Shown: positions 1-14,200 of the stretch, in pieces
How the letters are laid out: every line of letters begins with the position of its first letter
Position numbering within the stretch: the stretch's first letter is position 1
Source of the DNA: Dromaius novaehollandiae
Lineage: Eukaryota; Chordata; Aves; Casuariiformes; Dromaiidae
Direction of reading: 5' to 3'
DNA: 64,000 nt
Assembly (NCBI RefSeq): GCF_036370855.1
Contig: NC_088102.1
Coordinates: forward strand, 20,937,001 to 21,001,000
Made by a program: the position numbers and the translations under genes
Notes under the pieces: model-generated
What the model was told of the DNA's origin: nothing
What the model saw: only the letters and a program-made list of their open reading frames with translations
Database searches by the model: none

Positions 1-2286
1 ACAAAAGAAAGGATCAAGGTTATCCAGGAGCTGTGCATCAGAAATACTTGAACTGTTCAGTAATATTTTCCTCTGAAATCTGAAGTAGCGGCTCTTCCTC
101 GGAGGAAATGCGTTGAAATTCAGTGTGGTGGCTTATTAAATGTGTGTTTACATACATAAAGAGTGTTTTAAAATAAGAAAAAAATTATGATGTTACTGGA
201 GTGCCACCATAAATACTCTTAAAAAAATTTTATCTATATTGGTAAACAGATTGACTGGCAAATAAAAGTTGGGCCAAGCCATGTCAGAGGGGTCGCTAAC
301 ATAATATGTTTCTGCCTTATAACAAAGTCTGACAAAAACTTGGCTAATGCCTAGAGAAATAACAGAAGTAGTGCCGATAATTGAACTGTTAGGGCTGCCT
401 CTCCTGCCCTAATTTTGCTTAAAATTAGGAGAGGACAAGTTTATCAGGAAGAAATGTGTGTAAAAACACAAACCTTCAATGTATTTAATCTCATTAATTT
501 AAAAGATACTACTTTCCTAAAAACAAATTTGATACTATCTAAAACATATATTAATTTCAAGTGTGTTGTAGTAGTAATTTAGGAGCCAGAATAAATTGAA
601 CAGAGCGAGCAGTCAGAGAGCTAAAAATTGGCAGTTGCCTTAAATGCAATTACTATGGTTCTTCCTTTTCCTGAAGGAAAAAAATAAATTTATGCAGATA
701 CAGGATTTGTGCTCACCTGCTTGTTTGTTACACTGAGCAGCACAAAATGGATTAAGATTTTTCTATGAAAGCTTTAGTGGCAATTAGGAAGCCTTGCCCT
801 CAGCTTCTTTAGTTTTTTATAAAGTTAGGTCAGATTCTGAAGATACCATTTAGTTGTATTTTTTCACTGTCACAATGTGTATGTATTGCTGTATAGTTTT
901 ATACTGATGTTAATAGAAAAGGTTTTTTTTTTTTTTACTTTTGAAGCAAGCACATTAGTTTATTGTTGAATATATATTTTTAGACTACTTCGAATATTTT
1001 TTCTTTTTTCAGTTACAAAGTAGTCAGAGAATTTCAGAATCTGGCGCACTGGAATGTGACACTTTCTCCAGTGTCATTTCTGTGCAAGATGAGAGTCAAA
1101 GGGAGATACATGAGTCCATCCTTCTTGCAGCCTTGGACAGTGGTTGGAAAAAGTAACACAGTTTAGGAAAAGAAAAAATGCATTTGTTGGACATGCTGAT
1201 TGATAGCTGACCTGTTTTTGCAAGAGATCAGAATGTGGGATATAACATTTCGATGAGTTATATGCAGTGTGTGCGCTATGAAGGTATTGAGCTTTAGCTT
1301 GTGGCTTGTCTCCTCCTTACTTTTGTCTAATGTACTGACAAGTAACTCCAAATCTGCCTTTCCTGCCAGAAGACAAAGATTTAGTCAAGATGTTTGAAGA
1401 GGAGAAAAACAGAGCACATTGCAGTTCGTGCAGTGCTTTAATTTTAATAAATTAGAATGAATCGGATTTCCTTGCAAAGTATTGATTTTCTAAAATTATT
1501 ATTATTTCTTTGTCCTGTGGTTTTGCTTTAAACTACAGTTAGTAACTGCTTTGTTAAAATAGTGTTTGTGAAAATCTTACTGGAATATTTAGGAAAAAGT
1601 CATTTGGGGGCTGGAAAAAAAGGGTTACATTATGAAAGGATTGAGATTGACTTCTCCCTCTAGTCATTTAGTTACTTTGCTAAATCTTTTCTACAGACTG
1701 CTGGAGTTGACAGTCTTGTCACTACTAAAACAACAACAAAATGTGTCAGCTTAGTATAAGTGCTCTAAAGTGGGGGGATTTTATTGAGGTTAGTTAACTG
1801 TCCTTCTTCTGCCGGAAGACATGGTGATGGTATTATGTGGAGGGATGCAGTGTTCTCCTCAGCGTGTGGTGTGATACGCTGCAAGACTTTACAGGTTCCT
1901 CTCTGCCCAGATTTTGAAAAGTCCTGGCCAGTCTGTCTGAGCGGGTTGTCTGCCGTGGTAAGAGTGGGGTTTCTGGAGATTTTTCTGGGCCCTTTGTCTC
2001 CTGCCTTAGTTCTTATCATTGGATGTAGAATAAAGCTTTCACGCAGTATCTGGTGGTGTACATAGTACGAGATTGACCCAGTTCTCTGGAGTGGTTATTT
2101 TTCATTTTAGTATTCACCCCTTACCTAATTGAGGTCTTTAAGTCCAATTGCAGTACTTACGTTCAATACTGAGAAAGTGTTTTCAAAACTTAGGAAAGTC
2201 TTATGGCTTGGTTTGTTTCCAAGTACCTCTAAGAAAGAAGAAAAAATTTGAAAAAATAATTTAATTGCATTCCTGTGTAAGCTGGT

Positions 2287-2373
2287 TTATTTTATTTTAT
2301 TTTATTTTATTTTATTTTATTTTATTTTATTTTATTTTATTTTATTTTATTTTATTTTATTTTATTTTATTTT
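2287..2373 (+). repeat. (TTTTA)n microsatellite
   Basis: About 17 near-perfect copies of a TTTTA pentanucleotide inside the first PTPN21 intron of the window. Confidence 0.97.
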
Positions 2374-3325
2374 TTAATGCCTCATCTCACCTCCTAGAAT
2401 CATGATTCCTCAGATCACTGTGCCCTTGAGGCAGATAGCAGATTACATTACTCAAAAGGCACCAAATTAACAGTTGGAAAACAATTTTCTTTACTAGTCT
2501 GTTTGTAGCCTATTAGGCATTCTGTATGATTTATAATATAGGGTATGGAGATTAGCAGGGAAATAGGTGCGTATGTGTATAATTCATAAACTTTGAACAC
2601 TGCTATGCCTTAAGGGAGTGCATGATAAAGTCTCTTTCTCATCCCACCCCCAAAAAGGTGGGTTTTTTTCTTAGTCTGAGGATCTATAGAGATTGGTTTT
2701 TTTAAAAAAAAGCAGTAGTAGGGTTTTCTTGATATCTAGAGAACACATTTTTTCTTGATATGCTGTACTGTAGAAAAATAGAAGGCACAGTCAAGTTTGG
2801 GGATCGTAACAGGCGCTGTTAAATTAACGCGTGGGAAGATTACACATTTGATACCTGACATTTACATTTGTCACTTGAATTTCTTTTCTAGATAGCAAAA
2901 ATTGTGTCTAGAATAGACTTTGAGATACTGTTTTAAGACATATGTTTATTGTGCTATTTAGAATGCTTGACCTTTATAGGTGGTGCTTAGTTTAGAGACA
3001 AAGTGGAGTTATGCTAGGGCTGAGTCTGGTCCTCTGTAAGAAAAATAAAATGAAAAGCAGCAGCTAATCATAGCTAATTAATACAAGCAGGTTAGTACAG
3101 GGAAGGAGGACTATGTTATTGATTTCCATTTCAAGTTATAAAACAAGAAGAATAGCAGAGTATGATCAGTAGATGTGGAAACTGATGAGAAATTTAAGAT
3201 TTCTCAGTGTTTGTATGGGTTCTTAAGAGATAACACATAATTAGGAAAAAAAAGTGTTCTTCCACTTGCATCCAAGACATTTTCAGTAAGATGTTTCTCG
3301 TGGTCACCCCCCATTTTGTAATGAT

Positions 3326-3735
3326 GTAGAATCATGTAATAACTTGGGGTAGAATGGACCTCAGGGGGGTCATCTGTCCGCAGCCCAGAGGCTCAGAGGA
3401 GGCCTGGCTTGAATCAGGTGGCTCAGTCAAGTTTTGAGCATCTCTAAGGATGGAGATTGTACAACCTCTTTGGGCTACCTGCTCCATTGTTAGGCTAGCC
3501 TCATTGTGAATTATTTTTAATGACCTAATTGGAATTTCCCATGTTGCAAGTTGTGCCTGCTGCTTCTCATCCTTTCAGGGTGCACTTCCAAGAAGAGTCT
3601 GTCCCCGTCTTCTCTATACCCTGCCTTTAGGGCATTGAAGACAACAATAAGATTTCACCTTAGTCTCTTCTTCTTAAGACTGAGGATTTCTTAAGACTGA
3701 GCAGCGGCCGTTCTCTGACTCTCGCTGTACATCAT
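3326..3735 (-). mobile_element. CR1 LINE 3' fragment, antisense
   Basis: Starts with the reverse complement of the CR1 3' tail (tagaatcatg, then agaatggacctca) and continues through typical CR1 blocks such as gagcatctctaaggatgga, ttgggctacctgctcc and the cttctcatcc segment. It is diverged and 5'-truncated, as is usual for CR1. Edges are approximate. Confidence 0.85.
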
Positions 3736-6700
3736 TTGAAAATATACACTAAATAATCTCCTGCAGTAAGGCAGTTTTGTGGTGCTCGTACTGAACTGCT
3801 CTGTTTAGCTTATGGAGTCTGATTGACAAAATAGATGAGTGGTGGATGACATCTCTCCCCTCCCACAACCTGTGGGTCTTGTGAGCTGTAATACTGTGTT
3901 GGACTTTTTGTTATTTTTGCTCTTGAAGTCTTATACAAAATCCTTATTATTTCTTTCTGTAATGGCAGAGAAGCTAGATAGAAAGTAATTGTGCTGAAAT
4001 TATAAGTTCCTTTTATTTATACTTGAATTTCCTCAAAGAGCTTAGGTGACGAATAAGTCACTAAAATAAACAAACCTCAAAATAGTGTTAATCTTAACAG
4101 CTTAACATATTTTAAGAGTTATGTCATGACATTTTTTTTTAGATTTGGGTGGTGTCCTATACTGCTAATAATAAAATGTTTTAGCAATGAATAAAAATGG
4201 ATTCTATTTTAATCAGTGCGAATATTCCAGGGTGCATAAGCTTCTCTAAAACTCACAGGATCAAATTCTGCCCTTGAAGTCAAGGGAGAGGTTTGCATGC
4301 AAGTCAGAAGACAGGCTTTGGTCCATACTATTTTGTTTGGCTTATGTTTTATTCATTTTCAATAATTCAAATTGGAAGAATTTGTAAGGGAGAATACCAA
4401 GTCAGAAAAATCTTGTTTAAAGGTGTTCTGGATTACAGATAATATTTTAAAATGTGGAAATATTCTTACTAATCTGTAGTGTCAGTAACAACTCAGTTCT
4501 GTGCTTAGATAAGAAAAAGTGATCTATGTTTTAACAAAACTGACCAGTGCGTGTGATCATTGTCTCTTAAAAACAGGTTACATGTTCAGTTTAGACTTAC
4601 AGGTATAGAGTCAGGGGTATCTTGATTCAGAGAGTTTGCAACACTGGTGGTCTAGTCTATATTCCTTCTCTCTTTTACGTTACAACGTCTCTGAGTTTTT
4701 GAGGCTTAAGTAGATTTCCCTGAACTTGCAGATAAAAGTTATTCAAATGGTTCCTTGGAGATTTTCCCATCCATGGTTGGTTTCCAAAAATGTTTGCATG
4801 ATATCTTTATAGTAGTCTTTCAGTTTTGATAGTATGCTTCTATGGTTCTGTAGCTATTACCATTAGCTTTCCATGGCCCACCGTGGTCTCTGTTGCAGGT
4901 TGTTCATGCAGCCTGGGGCTGGTGCAGTTGACCTGTTGGGCAGGTGGGCTGGGCCGGCACAGTAGACTTTCTGTTTTTGAGCTCTTCATAGCAAGCGGGA
5001 TCAAGCAGCTTATGGCATACAGTTCAGCTTTAAATGAGCATTATTTTTATTTGCTGGTTCACTTACCGTCTTGCATTATGTATAAATTACATTTTCAAAA
5101 AAGGAAGCCTGGTAGGAGAACACACAAATGTTCAATCTTAACACACAGAAATTAGTAAAATGTCAGAATTACAGTCTTATTTTGGCTTCTATGAATGTGC
5201 GCGTTGTGATTAATACAGTCTTGCAACAGAAGACAAGCATACCTTTTTGCCTGCATTCCTTTCTTCGTTTAGTGTGCAGGATGGATTGTGATGGGTAATC
5301 GTTTGGTGTGTTTTACCTTTTTGCAGTGTATGATGTTGCAGTGAGTGCAATATTTAATCCTTAATGGAGTTTCTGCTGTACTATTGTTGTAATCCTTAAC
5401 ATCTTAAGGAATCTTAAGATACTCTCTTCTCAATATCTTTGGGGGTCATGGAGCATTTTTATAGTGTTTGTGTTCATATTCTTTTTGACCTCTTGTAGCT
5501 GGAAGTATTTATCACTTCTTAAACCTAACTCTTCATTTTCAGGACTCAAAAATGAAGAACACGGTGTCCACTTGTGGAAACTTTGATTTGTAGGAATTGT
5601 TTTACAAGAGAACTGCTTCTGGCATTGGGATTGATTTTGTTCCTCTATGGTGATTTTTGAACTCTTCTAACCATGTGACTGTTTCTCACATAGCAGCATT
5701 TTGCCTTGCACTGCAAACATCTTTCACTATACTGGAAAACTGCTTTTTTTCTATACTCAGTTCTAATTTAATTTTTGGATTGCAGCTCATCTTTGTACCA
5801 AATATGACCAGTGTTGTCTTAGAGTTTGCAGAAGGGATCGCAGTTAAGGTTGTATGGGCAGCCTTCATTCTAACATTTTTTATTTTCTGCATATTGATTT
5901 GCAATTGGACTGTTAAGATAACTTTTTAAGAATTTTTTTAAGCATTGAGAAAACAAAAATAATTTGAAACTGTATTGATGCTTAACTAGAGAAGGACAAA
6001 GAAGTACATTTTGCCAGTAGATTTCAGAAATATTTGCTAAATGTCAAAGGAACATTAAGCCTTAGAATTGGCTCTAATTTCCCAGTGTCTGCTGGAGAAG
6101 ATGCATTTATGGAATAGATACTATTCTGAATTTAATGCTACACCTTGGCTTTTGTCTCCCAAATTTCTTAATGATCCCTGCTGGTAGAAGAAGTGACTTC
6201 ACTGTTGTCCTTGAAATCTGGGATGCAGCATACCTACCATGCCATGGTTATGGTACATGCATAGGCTAGTCAGCCTGTCCCAGTTGTAAGGGGATAGAGG
6301 GAATCACCTGAGGATGGACTCTCCAACACATTTAGACTATAAACTAAGAAGATAGGTGTATGTGAATTTTCAGACATCTGTAATAGGCTATTTTCACAGG
6401 ATTAGGAAGTACTAAAATACCCTTTCACTACCACCAGCGCTTGCTCCCCAGTGAATTTTAAGTCCGTGCTCCAATGCCAGAGCTTCTGGGTATGACAATA
6501 GGAAGTGTTTTATTTGTTAGGGAGACAGTTGTTCCAAATGCAATTCACAGAAATTATTGATGTAAAAAAGTCATGATAAAAATTCCTTTGTTTTATAAAC
6601 CTTCATCCTTAATATCTTTATTTTCTATAAATTAAAAATATCAGAAAATATATAAAGCAAAGTGTTGGACTAAAGGTGTTGGTATTTCTGCTACCTATAA

Positions 6701-6975
6701 CAGCCTATGCGTAGCAAGTACTTAAAGAATTTCCATATAAATGCCTGTGCACATAATTAATGCTTCACAGCATTCCCTTATCTCCCTCTCTCAATTTAAA
6801 ATATTCTAATTATGTTTTCTCATTTTGCTGTGATAATGACATTAATATTTTCCAGTCCACCTGTGTTTGACAGATGAGAATTGAATGAAGTAAGTGTGGC
6901 AGGAGCCAACTTTAATCAGTTTAAACATAGTGGAGAAATTTAAAATTGAATGAGTGCTCTGCAGTGTGGTTTTAG

Positions 6976-7450
6976 AACCATATCATAGTCATGGAAATAA
7001 TTCTGGACTTCCAAAGTTGTCCAGTCCAACCTCCTTCTTAAAGTGGATTAAGTTGTCTAATCCAAGTTAGATTGTGTTGCTCAGGATATTGTCCAAGTCA
7101 AATTTTGAGAGTCTTTAGGGATGGGTATCCCTCAGCCTCTTGGGGCTTATCTGTGCTTAATGCTGTTACAATCTTTTTTTTCCCCTTTCTCTCTAGTCAG
7201 TGTGTCTCGTGATGCAATTTTTGACCATTGCTTCTCGTTCCTTTTGCTCAACATGTCTCCCAAGAGTTTGGCTCTGTCTTCTGTATAACCCCGTGTTAGG
7301 CAGTGGAAACTGCTATTAAATTCCCACCTTCAGTCTTCTCTTCTTCAGGACGAACAAACCTAGCTGCTTGATTTTTTTTGTCACTGATGTACCCACAGAA
7401 GTCTTCTTGCTACCCTTCACATCCCTTGCTAGGTTCAGCTCCTGCTGAGG
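6976..7450 (-). mobile_element. CR1 LINE 3' fragment, antisense
   Basis: Recognised from catagtcatggaaataattc, gtccagtccaacctcctt, attttgagagtctttaggga and the later tctgtcttctgtataacc segment, in the order of a CR1 read in reverse. It is well diverged and its ends are approximate. Confidence 0.75.
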
Positions 7451-8101
7451 TTTGGCCCATATCTAGCCTCACATGCCTGGGCAATGCTTTGTTGCCTGTC
7501 CCTGTGTCCATCTCCTTTTTGTGTTTTTGCTCATTTTAGACTTGCCTGTTCAGGCAAGCTAGCTTGCTGCTGTGCCTGCTCGTGCTCTTGCTCAGTGAGA
7601 TGAACTGTTCATGTGCTTTAACGAATTTGTCATTGATTGACAAGCTCTCCTGCTTTCCTTTGTCCTTCAGCATGAAGGACCATGAAATCTTGCCCACTGG
7701 TTCCTCAGCCAAGCTGTAGTCTCCTGTAGTCCAGTGTCTTTATTCTATTTGCCTCCTCATTTCATGTTTTCCTGTCATGAAGCATAAATGCTTACTGCTA
7801 GTATCTGTGAGTTGTCCCATCAGGATCGGGGACTGTTTGCAAATAAACAGTAGATGTGCTAGTATTTTAGAGATAGGACCTTACATCCATGGATTGCTTA
7901 CCTGGAAGTAACATCTGCTTTTGTTACTGAGTAAGGTTAATACTGGTTTCCAGTTCTCTGAGTTTTCAATCTAAAAACCTACTGCCTTAGACAGTGTTTT
8001 AAAGCTTTTATTTCTAGGTAGCAAGACTTCTATACAATGTATTTTCTCTAATTTTGTAATATTAACTTTTTTAATCATTGAAATGCCTCTTTCTTTTTCA
8101 G

Positions 8102-8271
8102 ATTACTTATTTCAGTCTGTGGTATTATAATAAGCAGAATCAGCGCAGATGGGTAGATTTGGACAAGCCTCTGAAAAAGCAGCTGGACAAATATGCCTTG
8201 GAGCCAACTGTGTATTTTGGGGTAGTTTTCTATGTGCCTACTGTTTCTCAGCTTCAGCAGGAGATTACCAG
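8102..8271 (+). CDS. PTPN21: PTPN21 coding exon (first in window): FERM F1/F2 junction
   Basis: Acceptor tttttca-g before ATTACTTATTTC and donor CCAG|gtaagc. It enters in phase 0 and leaves in phase 2. It encodes [17 protein letters not shown] onwards to QLQQEITR, the part of the FERM domain containing the conserved [16 protein letters not shown] segment. By comparison with human, the 60 residues before it come from one upstream coding exon of about 180 bp that I could not find between 1 and 8101. Confidence 0.96.
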
Positions 8272-11200
8272 GTAAGCGTCATACATGTGTGTATAATTTT
8301 GCTTTTGCCATTCTAAGATGTATAGTTTACTTCAAAATTGTCTGCTTCTCCTCCCCTACCTGTATAGAAATGGAAATTATTCCTTTAGGCAGAAATTTTG
8401 TTCAAACTGTGTGTTTGTTTCCCCATTGACTATTTCAAATACATAATAAACTAAGCAACGAATTGATTTCTTTTGTCTTGGGAATCTGTCCAAACCTGTT
8501 CTCAGTAATGTTTTAGACATACTTACGTGATCAGAGGTGTGATTGTTTTAGTCGCTTTGTGTCTTTTTTTGGGGGGGGGGGGGCATAATTTGCCTTCTGC
8601 AAATTATTGATCTGCCCATCTAGCACAGGTCACTTGCAGATTTTATTGAAATATGCTTTCCTTTATTTTGTTTTTAGTACTTTCTGATACTTACTGAGCA
8701 TATAGGCAAACTGCTGGCTAAGCCTCAGTTTGTGATTTTTATATTTCACTGGATATTGAAGACGGATCTTAGCTTTGATTATCATTCATCCACTTCCACT
8801 GTTGCTTTGTGAATCTGGTGAACCTCACACAAGTGATGTTAACTGGGGAGGAAAAGTTAAATTGAGCATGCATACCTGCCAGTTATTCTTACATAACTCT
8901 ACATTGGCTTCTTCTAATGTCTTAGCTTTTATAGTTGTATTGATTTCATTATTATTTTTAATAGGCAAGTACAGCAGATGTAATTAGATTATGAACAGTT
9001 GCTATTTCAGAAATATCTTCTTCTTATGTTAATTAACCCATTTAAGCTGGTAACTTCAAATTGGCCCTGCTTTGAGAGGAGAGTTGGACCAGATGACTCC
9101 CCAGAGCTCTTTCCCTGCCTATATTCTATGATTATGTGACATTGTCTTTATATATTCCAGTGCTAAAATACCTTGAGAAAGACCATTCCCATTAACTGTG
9201 ATGTGAAAGGTTTTGACAGAGATATGCCTCTTGGTAGATGCTGGTGCTGTAGTGTATTGCTCAGTGCCTGTTGATTTAGGTTTTGTTTGGTGTGTAATTT
9301 TTGTAAGATTGTTTTCTTTATGAAAACTCTAAAGTGTTGGGCTTTTCTCTCAGCAATTTTACTGGCTCAAAAAGTCTTTCTAGTGATCTTTCTTGTTATA
9401 TTTTAATAAAGCTTTGGTTCAGGTTCTGTGCTAGTTGGTGTGCTAGGAAGCATTAGAGTAAGATAAATGTCACGCTGCATTGAGGAATAGCTAAATCTAT
9501 CGAAAAACCTTTAATATTTGTTGCTGTCATTCATTAAAAGAATATGGTTTAATGCTGGAGCTTTAACAGCAATTTTGCAGTATACTGCCATGCAGAAAAC
9601 GTGAATTTATGTGCTGACCTTACATTCAGGTCCTAGAGGATGATACTTGCTTTGATTTACAATAGTGAGAGTCTGTATTCGTTTCAGAGAAATCTATGGG
9701 GGTTTTTCATCCATTTTCAATATAAATGAGATTAAGTATGTTTTAAACAAATGTTACATTTAATATAAATCGAGAAATGTAAGTGTCATAGACAAAAGAG
9801 ATGGTCTTCAGGTTATCATGAGGTAGTGCCGTGGTTCTTTGTTTGTCTAATTTTAATAGTTATTCTATGGAAAGGATTTAGGATCTGCTGCTTGACTAGG
9901 GAAGTTTTCTTTTTCTGAATGCCTGGGTATGCTGTGACTTTTTTTCTTTTTCTTTTTTTCTTTCTTTTTTTTTTTTTAAGGCTGAGGTTTAGTGCCAGCT
10001 ATGTTTGTGTATTTTGTATGAGGATGTTATCTGTTGCCATGTGGCATACTGCTTTTTTGTAGTAGATCCAGGAAGATTCTAAACAGTGTGTCTATAAGTC
10101 ACTGTGTTTAATACACTAGTGAAGGAAGAAAGCTGTCATTCAGCTTCCAATGATCAAAACTTTTGTGGAGTTTACTTAACTTTTCTCAATACTGAAGTGA
10201 ATTGGAGCACATGCTTCAGTGTTTTTAGTATTGAAAGCTTCCATCACAAGAATTAACCTACAGCATGAGGAAGTTAACAAACAAACAAACAAAACAAACA
10301 CACACACTTTTAAAACTGAAATTATACGAGAAAAATGTCCTTGTTGGCAATATCTGTTTAGGTGTCATTAAACTTGTGAGTCTTGGGGTGTTTTGGGATT
10401 TGCTCTATTGGCTGAGATAGCATGTTCCATGGATGGCTGAAGGGACAGAAGAACTCAAGAAAATAGTGGTTGAGATTTTGGACAAAGGGCACTGTTAGTA
10501 GTGCTTGCCACGTACAAGAGATGACCTAGGATAAGGTCAGATGAAACAAGAAAAGAAATGTGATGCTTTGAAAGTAAAAACAGAATGCTCAAAAGTTGTA
10601 ATGCAGAAATGAAAGTCCTTAGTGTGATTGTAGGGGTGTGCAATGTTAGACTGATTGGAAGTAGTGTTGCAATACAGCAGCAGCATACTGAATTTTGTAA
10701 AGAGATGATGAGGCTATTAAGGAGAGGAGAGATAAAAATAAGGAGTTGATGATAGATTATATATATCTATAGTATATTGAGTCAATAGAAATTGTGGAGA
10801 TTCTTTATTTGAAGAGGTAGCAGGATTTGATTCTGTGATAGCTATGCATAAGGTAAGGGAAGAGTTAAGAAAGACCATGAAATCATGGGCCTGAATTATG
10901 AGGAAGACTACCTTCCATCCAGAGCAAGGAAAGTTGAGAGGCATAGGACATGCAAACTTATTTGTCTGGCCTGTCTTGAAATTAAGATGCCAGCGTTAGC
11001 TTTTTCTTTTTTTCTGTGTAGGTATCAGTATTATTTGCAATTAAAGAAAGATATCTTGGAGGGCAACATTCCTTGCACACTGGAGCAAGCAATACATCTG
11101 GCTGGTTTAGCTGTTCAAGGTAAGTAAGGCAATTATGCCCAGTAGCTAATGTTGCAGTTGGAAATTTGGTGATATATTTAGGTGCATGTTTTCTGTTTGT

Positions 11201-14200
11201 TCTAAAATAAGCCACCCTCTCCTTGCTGTAATAAAAAAGGCAAGACATAGTTGCATTCAAGTATGCATTCTGTTTCTATAAAACACATTTTTGTTTTGAA
11301 TTAATAGCCTTACAAATATAGTGACTTTACAGTGCCAAGAGTTCAGTAGGGTATGAAAGGCTTGCTCCTTAGCACCACATCGCCCAACATATGGGCTTGG
11401 GGTCAGTGGGATAAGTGGCCCAGAACTTGCTAGGACACATGTGCATACCTGAGGCATACCTGGCGACCTAATGCTTCTTTCCAGGAGTTGGGTTGGAATT
11501 AGACATCTGAATTCCTTTGGAGATGAGGGGTTTAAGTCCTCTTCTTAGATCAGCAGACCTCTCATTTGTTGACTCTGCTATTGAAGACTTCTGGCACAGT
11601 AGGAAGACGGCATATTTTAATAAATAAGCAAATGTGACTGTACAATAGTACTTGTATCTCCACTTTCTCTCCCCAATGTCCTAACACCAAAGATAAGTTA
11701 TTTCACAAGCCTGTCAACAATCCCTGTGTTCAAATCCCTACTGAAGACGCACTTATTCTATAATTCCCATGAAAATGGCTGCTTTATTTTGCCCAGTGAG
11801 GGTCAACTGGGGTGGGGTATATAGAGAATCACCAGTCCTCAGTCTGTCTGCTCTGATCATGTCCAGTGCTTCCTGCTAGTATGTTTGTTTGATCTTAAAT
11901 CTCGCAAAATGCGAGTTCTTAATGACAACAATTTTGTTTTGTGTGTCTGAATGACAACAGCTTCGTTTTGTGTGTTTATGTATTGCTTCACTGTGGATGC
12001 CACTCCAATATAACTAACAGCAATTGTAAAGCTGCCAAAATCGAAAGGGACCTAAAATCATTTGCAGTACATACAACTTAGCTTTTTTGCCTTTCTATTT
12101 TCAATTAAATATATGTATGCTAATACTATCGTGTTAAAGATGATGATTATGTTTTTCTGAGGCTATACCTACTAATGCAATAGCATGAATAATATTAGTC
12201 CGTTGTTTATATAACAGTATTTTTGTTTAATCCAAGCCAGGATTTAATAGTATTCAACTGACAAAGTCTTGCTTCGTTATTTTCCTATCTTTGGACAGTA
12301 TAAATGTGTCTCTGCTCAGTGAGTTGTTTATAGGAATCTGTCAATATAATCCTCTTTCCAGATGGAAAATATTTATCCCTTAACTTTTGCATTCCTCTTT
12401 CAGTCTTGTGTAAGAGCGCAACTGTATGTGTTGGTAACACGGTGGAAAAAATAACTCAGAAAAAGCACAGCTTTTAAATTAATGCACTTTGATTGAAGTA
12501 TCTTATAACAGGTGGATTATTTAATTTTAACAAATGAACAAGTAGGGGAAGTCGTTTGCTCTTTTGAGTGAACTGATTTTGCTTGTCTCTTCCCCATGAG
12601 ACTGATTTGTACCTGAAATTCTGAACTAACTCTGAACGCTTTTATCTCAGGTGCTATGTTAGTCTAGCGTGGCACAAGTCCTCCCCTTTAATCATGAATA
12701 ACTCATATAATAATTATTAATACTTAATAAAATTTGGTTCCTAAATGTGTCTAGTGTTACACTATTATAGGTTATCAGTGACAACATAAATAGTATCTAT
12801 GTACTCAGGGATTATGTTTATATGTTTTGAAACAGCTGTCCTGTGGAAACTGTAGTCCCTTAAGACAGTTTCTCTTGTGAGACTGGCATATAATTTTTCT
12901 GATTTAGACTGTTTTATTTCTCCTCTTTGAAAAGTTGGTTATTTTTTTTCCTAGGAACAGCCAAAGAGGCAAATTCTTTGGGACGTGTTTTTGGCATGAC
13001 AGAGAATCAAAACTTTTGCTGAGTCCATTCTGAGCATATCTCTGAGTTTTCTAGTTTTGACTTTCTGCATGTCTTGGTGCAGGGAGCCTTGGAAGGCTTG
13101 TGATGGGAAGTAGCTGGTGTCCAGGATGCTCCAGCTCTTCCTATCAAGTGTTTGAACCAAGCTGCAAGTTAGAGCAGTCTGTCAGTTCTTTACTGCAAGT
13201 ATGGTTACATATAGTTAAATATCTGATGAGAGACAGTAAAGAAGATGGAGCCAGACTCTTCTCAGTGGTGCTCAGGGACAGGATGAGAGGCAATGGGCAT
13301 AAACTGAAAAACAGGAAATTCCATCTAAACATAATACAGAAGTTTTTCACTGTGAGGGTGGTCAGACAGTGGAACAGCTTGCCCAAAGAAGTTGTAAAGT
13401 CTTTAACTTCTGTATTCAAAACCTGACTGGACACAGCCTACAGCAACCTGCTGTGCTTGGCCCAGCTTTCAGCAGGGGGGTTGGACTATGTGATTTCCAG
13501 AGGTCCCTTCCAACCTCAGCCATTTTGTGCTTCAGTGGTTAAAAGAACAAGGAGCTTGAAGCTGCACTGTCTTATCATTTCTTCCTCTTTCCTATGCACA
13601 AGGAGTGTTACCAATTTTTCTGAACATAGTAAAAAGGTAAGATGCATTTCTGCTGTTTCTCTTTGAAAATGCTACTGGTTGGTTTGTTCACTTGTTTTAA
13701 TTTCAGATCATAGTTCCATAGGATGGAAATTTGCTACTCAGAGATCCTGCTGTTATTAATCAGGTATTGAATCATTTTGTTACAAATGCCTGAATCCAAG
13801 GCTTTTCTTTTCTTTTTTAGCTGATTTTGGAGACTATGATCAGTATGAATCTCAGGAGTTTCTACAAAGATTTGCCTTGTTTCCAGTGGTAAGTATTTTC
13901 TTCAACTTCTTTTTTGATATTATTGAAAAAAAGTAAGTTGCCATTTGAAGTCCCCTCCCATGTCCTTAAATCAAATACTAGATTGACAAATGCAACTGAT
14001 TATTAAAAACCTTATAGTCCATTCTAGCTTACTGCTCCCAAAATTATCAAATATAACAAAGGTATTCTCTGAGACTGGAGTGAGATATGATGTCTTATAT
14101 TGTATAGAAGCAAAGATGTTGCAAGATTTTTGAATTTTCTTGTATGTAATAAAGAAAAGAAGGTTGGGATGCAGATGGAATAGTGAGTAGAACCACTCCA

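Larger units (their letters stand above)
1..8101 (+). other. PTPN21: PTPN21 upstream intron (partial)
   Basis: No coding exon could be supported here; the 60 expected N-terminal PTPN21 codons were looked for and not found. The stretch is AT-rich intron. It contains two antisense CR1 fragments, a TTTTA microsatellite and several poly(T) runs, listed separately. Open frames in it are short and unsupported. Confidence 0.7.
8272..11021 (+). other. PTPN21: PTPN21 intron
   Basis: Contains a G13 run (8571-8583), a short CR1 3' tail (about 9068-9140), a T/C-rich tract (9939-9980) that ends like a splice acceptor but has no recognisable exon after it, and an AAAC/CA simple repeat (10276-10307). Nothing else is recognisable. 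Confidence 0.7.
11120..13820 (+). other. PTPN21: PTPN21 intron
   Basis: Contains a 29-bp imperfect tandem duplication (11921-11978) and a CR1 3' end in the same orientation as the gene (about 13195-13545). The rest is unremarkable. Confidence 0.7.

Noticed and set aside
1..8101. Search for the missing PTPN21 first coding exon
   Set aside because: No sequence encoding the expected roughly 60-residue start was found on the + strand, so it is assumed to lie upstream of the window.
9939..9985. Polypyrimidine tract ending in AAG, like a splice acceptor
   Set aside because: No coding sequence homologous to PTPN21 follows, and the protein is complete without it.
11725..11745. B-box-like gttcaaatccc, considered as a tRNA gene
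   Set aside because: No A box or acceptor-stem pairing at the right distance.
12030..12060. Short gaaagggacct resembling the CR1 reverse tail
   Set aside because: Only about 11 bases match; the surrounding sequence does not continue like CR1.
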